Assembly (NCBI GenBank): GCA_037013685.1
Contig: CM072899.1
Coordinates: forward strand, 6,490,479 to 6,554,478
DNA length: 64,000 bases
From: Acridotheres tristis
Taxonomy: Eukaryota > Chordata > Aves > Passeriformes > Sturnidae
Direction: 5' to 3'
Shown: in pieces, positions 61,301 to 64,000 of the stretch
Layout: each line of letters begins with the position of its first letter
How positions within the stretch are numbered: position 1 is the stretch's first letter
Made by a program: the position numbers and the translations under genes
The notes under the pieces: generated by a model
What the model was told of the DNA's origin: nothing
What the model saw: only the letters and a program-made list of their open reading frames with translations
The model's database searches: none

Positions 61301-64000
61301 ATCTATTTTTCAATATACAATTTTTAATCTTCATGGTTGGCTTAATTCAGGGTTTAAACATGACCTTCAAGGTTCTAAATCCAAAAAGTTAAATAGAAAA
61401 ACCCTTGATACATTTTGTTCATTCTCTTGATTTTTTTCTTGAAGAAAATTGGTTGATTCTAAATGCCAGACTGTTATGAAAGACTAATAGTGACCAAGGT
61501 TGCATTGCTTGTATCACCTTTTTATCAAAATGAGGCATGCACTACATTAAAAACCATAGTGTTTAAAATATTGTTACCAGGGAAAATAAAAAAGGAAGCA
61601 TTATTGCAAATACAATACACAAGGAGAAATCTCTAACATTTGAAATCTCCTACCATATTGCTGCACATATTGATAACAAAATGATTAATATAGAGATAAA
61701 AGAAAGTTCAGAGTATTAGATGGGATGCAAAAAAAAATTCTTCAGGCTAGAAAGCAGTTAATAGTTTCTAGCATATTGTTCTGAGACAATATAAGGGAAC
61801 AAAACCTCACCCATTGATGCTTTGAATAGACATGGGAGGAGGAAATAGAAATTACCAATGCTGGGATATTCTTAGAGCCATGAAGGGGACACATCACTGG
61901 TGTATCACCCTGGGACTGTGAGCAAGGGCCATGCCTCACTGGGGACAATAGAAGGTGCCTGTGTGGGCGAGAGCAGGGTCATACTCTGGCAGAACAAGTT
62001 TTGGCAATTGAACTGTTCCTTTTTCCTTTCTGAATTATTGGTTGTTAATCTCCTTCCTGCAGAGGCCCCTGGACTTTGGCTTAGCTGGCAAAGGGTGGGT
62101 TTGTGCATCAGTTCCTTTACCAGGCAGAACCTGGAGCCTCTTTGCTGTTGCTGTCATGAAGTCCTGCACGAAGTTGATACCAGCACTGCTAACCAAAGTC
62201 TGATCTCTCCTTCCACAAGGAGTAGCTGAGCTTTGAGTCCATTTGCTAGCTTTGGCAAGCTTAGATTCCTTTAATCTTCCAATAAGTACTTCTTCCCACT
62301 CCAAACACAGGATCCTTTACTGGAAGGATGTTTTAAATCACTCCAAAAACAGAGGGGAAGGAAGACACTCATCCAACTGCTCAGCATGTATCTGAAATAC
62401 TTCTTTTGCATAACCAATATCAAGGATGTTTTCACTAATTACATTCCATGTTTTTAGGAAATGGACATGGATTTAATAGCTTCCTTAATACTACTTTGTT
62501 TTACTCCTCTCACTGGTGCATGTGTTCCTCCACTCTATGCGTGGTGTGGCAGCTCAGAGCTCACTGTAACTGTGTGGACACCTGTAGAAACTTGGCCTTG
62601 GATGTATTTGGAACTTCTTGGCAGCTTTTCTCCAGTTTATCTGGGATTGAAACAGCAGTAATTGACTTTCAGGAAAGGAGTAGTAATTTCCCTTTCCAAC
62701 CCTCGTGCCAGATTCTGACAGGACGCAAATGCCTGTGCTGGAAGGAGAGCAAGACTCAAACTTGTCTGTCATCTAGAGCTGCATCGTGAGAGAGACATGT
62801 GGGACAGGACATTTCTGTGTGCCTGGTTCCTGGTGGAGGTCTAGCTAAAATTTTGCCCTTTTCTCTGCCTAGGTCATGCTAGTCCAGGCTCCATTTGCTC
62901 CAAAAGTGGAACACAAGGGCTGAAGCTCTGGCAGCAGAGCTTGCACCCCAGGACCAAAGGCAGCATCAGCTCTTTGTGCTGGCCAAAGCCTGACTCCAGA
63001 GCAGAGATGGGCTTGCACCACTTCGTGCCAGCAGGAGAGGATTAGGCTGCTCAGCTGTAAAACACTCTCCAGTGTCTGCTCTAGCTGCAGGTGGTGGTGA
63101 GAAGCAGCTCCCTGGCTGTGCATTAAACCCAGCATCCCTCTTTGTGCTATTAAGTGTATTCTTCTGGGCTGAGTAAATTACCACTGGACATCTGTAAAAC
63201 ACATTTATGAGTCTAGATGGTTTCTGTAGACAAAGATGGGTTAGCTCTAGCTACCCTCCCACTTTAGCCCCAGGGTAGGTTTCTGCTGTGGATGTCTCCA
63301 GTGAGGAACAGCATTCAATTGCTAACAAAAGGCAAGAGAAGCATTTTTTGGTCTGTGTTATCCATTAGTGTCTGGGAGCTTGTGCCAAACCAATTCTTAT
63401 TGTTACATTTGATTTGTGTGTAGATATCAATGGATATACCTGTAAGAGCAGTGGAATTCTGTATATAGGAGCCCATCTCCAATGGCTCACGTTTTTATGG
63501 CTTTCCATGCACTGCACTGGGTATTGCACATTATTAATACATGTGCTCTCTGATTGCTAAAACCCAGGGGGATATATTTGCTTTTCCTCATTCCTTTGAC
63601 TTGCAAAAGTACATTCATATGTTCCAATTTTTGCTTGGTTACTGTCTTTATTGACTTCATTGGACTAATCACAACATTGCATTAGACATACACATTTTTT
63701 GGAAGGATCAGAATCTTATTCTTTTAGAAAGAACAAGTAAGCTGTTGACTTTAAGACAGATACAGTTCTGTTGTTCTCTGTCCCTATGGTGCCTAGCTCT
63801 GGATTCCTCAGCCACAAATTCTGTACCTGTGTACTGTAAATATTTAAAGAACATCTAGAAAAGAGCTAAATGCCAAGGCAATGGAGCAGCCAGGGACACA
63901 CTCTATCCCTCTGCACACAGATATGGACTAAGAGCTCTTTCAGACAGGTGACATTGCTCACTGCACAGAAGTTGTGCATCACTCATACCTAAATTAATAC
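58317..64000. other. long non-coding stretch, no gene recognised
   Basis: About 5.7 kb. Open frames reach 159 codons on the minus strand (58546-59025) but show no recognisable domain and overlap frames on the other strand. The rest is AT-rich without a repeat family I can name. Confidence 0.5.

Noticed and set aside
1..64000. tRNA, rRNA, snRNA, CRISPR or bacterial features
   Set aside because: No tRNA B-box with matching fold, no U1/U4/U5/7SK/Y-RNA signature and no spaced repeat array were seen. The composition and CR1 content are those of a bird.

Overview
This looks like vertebrate, almost certainly bird, nuclear DNA. No gene can be identified with confidence. The main evidence is a set of avian CR1 LINE 3' ends, one solo LTR of avian endogenous-retrovirus type, a few very old amniote repeat remnants, CpG depletion and AT-rich spacer. 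No start-to-stop reading frame above 60 codons resembles a known protein. No tRNA, rRNA, CRISPR array, bacterial operon or viral gene was seen. The window is best read as intergenic or intronic sequence. A songbird host is possible from the look of the LTR, but this is weakly supported.

Layout. 1-14 kb: AT-rich non-coding sequence with a solo LTR (4167-4434, imperfect 6-bp target duplication), a CR1 end (5905-6110) and several short exon-like segments (2112, 5787, 9767, 10780). 14-18.2 kb: two CR1 fragments, a T28 tract, a palindromic GATTTAAATC cluster and a ~100-bp block present twice (15686 and 18051). 21.3-21.5 kb: a G/T tract that could form a G-quadruplex. 22.7-28.3 kb: two ancient repeat remnants, an older ~365-bp CR1 and a strong acceptor-like site at 24.8 kb. 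33.4-33.8 kb: a cluster of ancient repeats, including a MIR SINE fragment. 36-42 kb: two CR1 fragments and GC-richer sequence around 37.5-38.3 kb. 47.4-47.8 kb: a long inverted repeat (90-bp arms, 83/90 paired, 145-bp loop), the most striking structure in the window. 49.4-52.5 kb: three CpG-retaining patches, two with exon-like segments. 52.5-64 kb: ordinary non-coding sequence with small tandem and homopolymer repeats.

How it fits together. Nothing here works as a gene system that can be demonstrated. All eight CR1 fragments lie on the minus strand. The exon-like segments are predictions by eye from splice signals plus an open frame; such pseudo-exons are common by chance, so they are leads and not genes. 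The most useful follow-ups are an alignment to an annotated bird genome, RNA-seq across the candidate exons, and cross-species alignment of the inverted repeat and the duplicated block.
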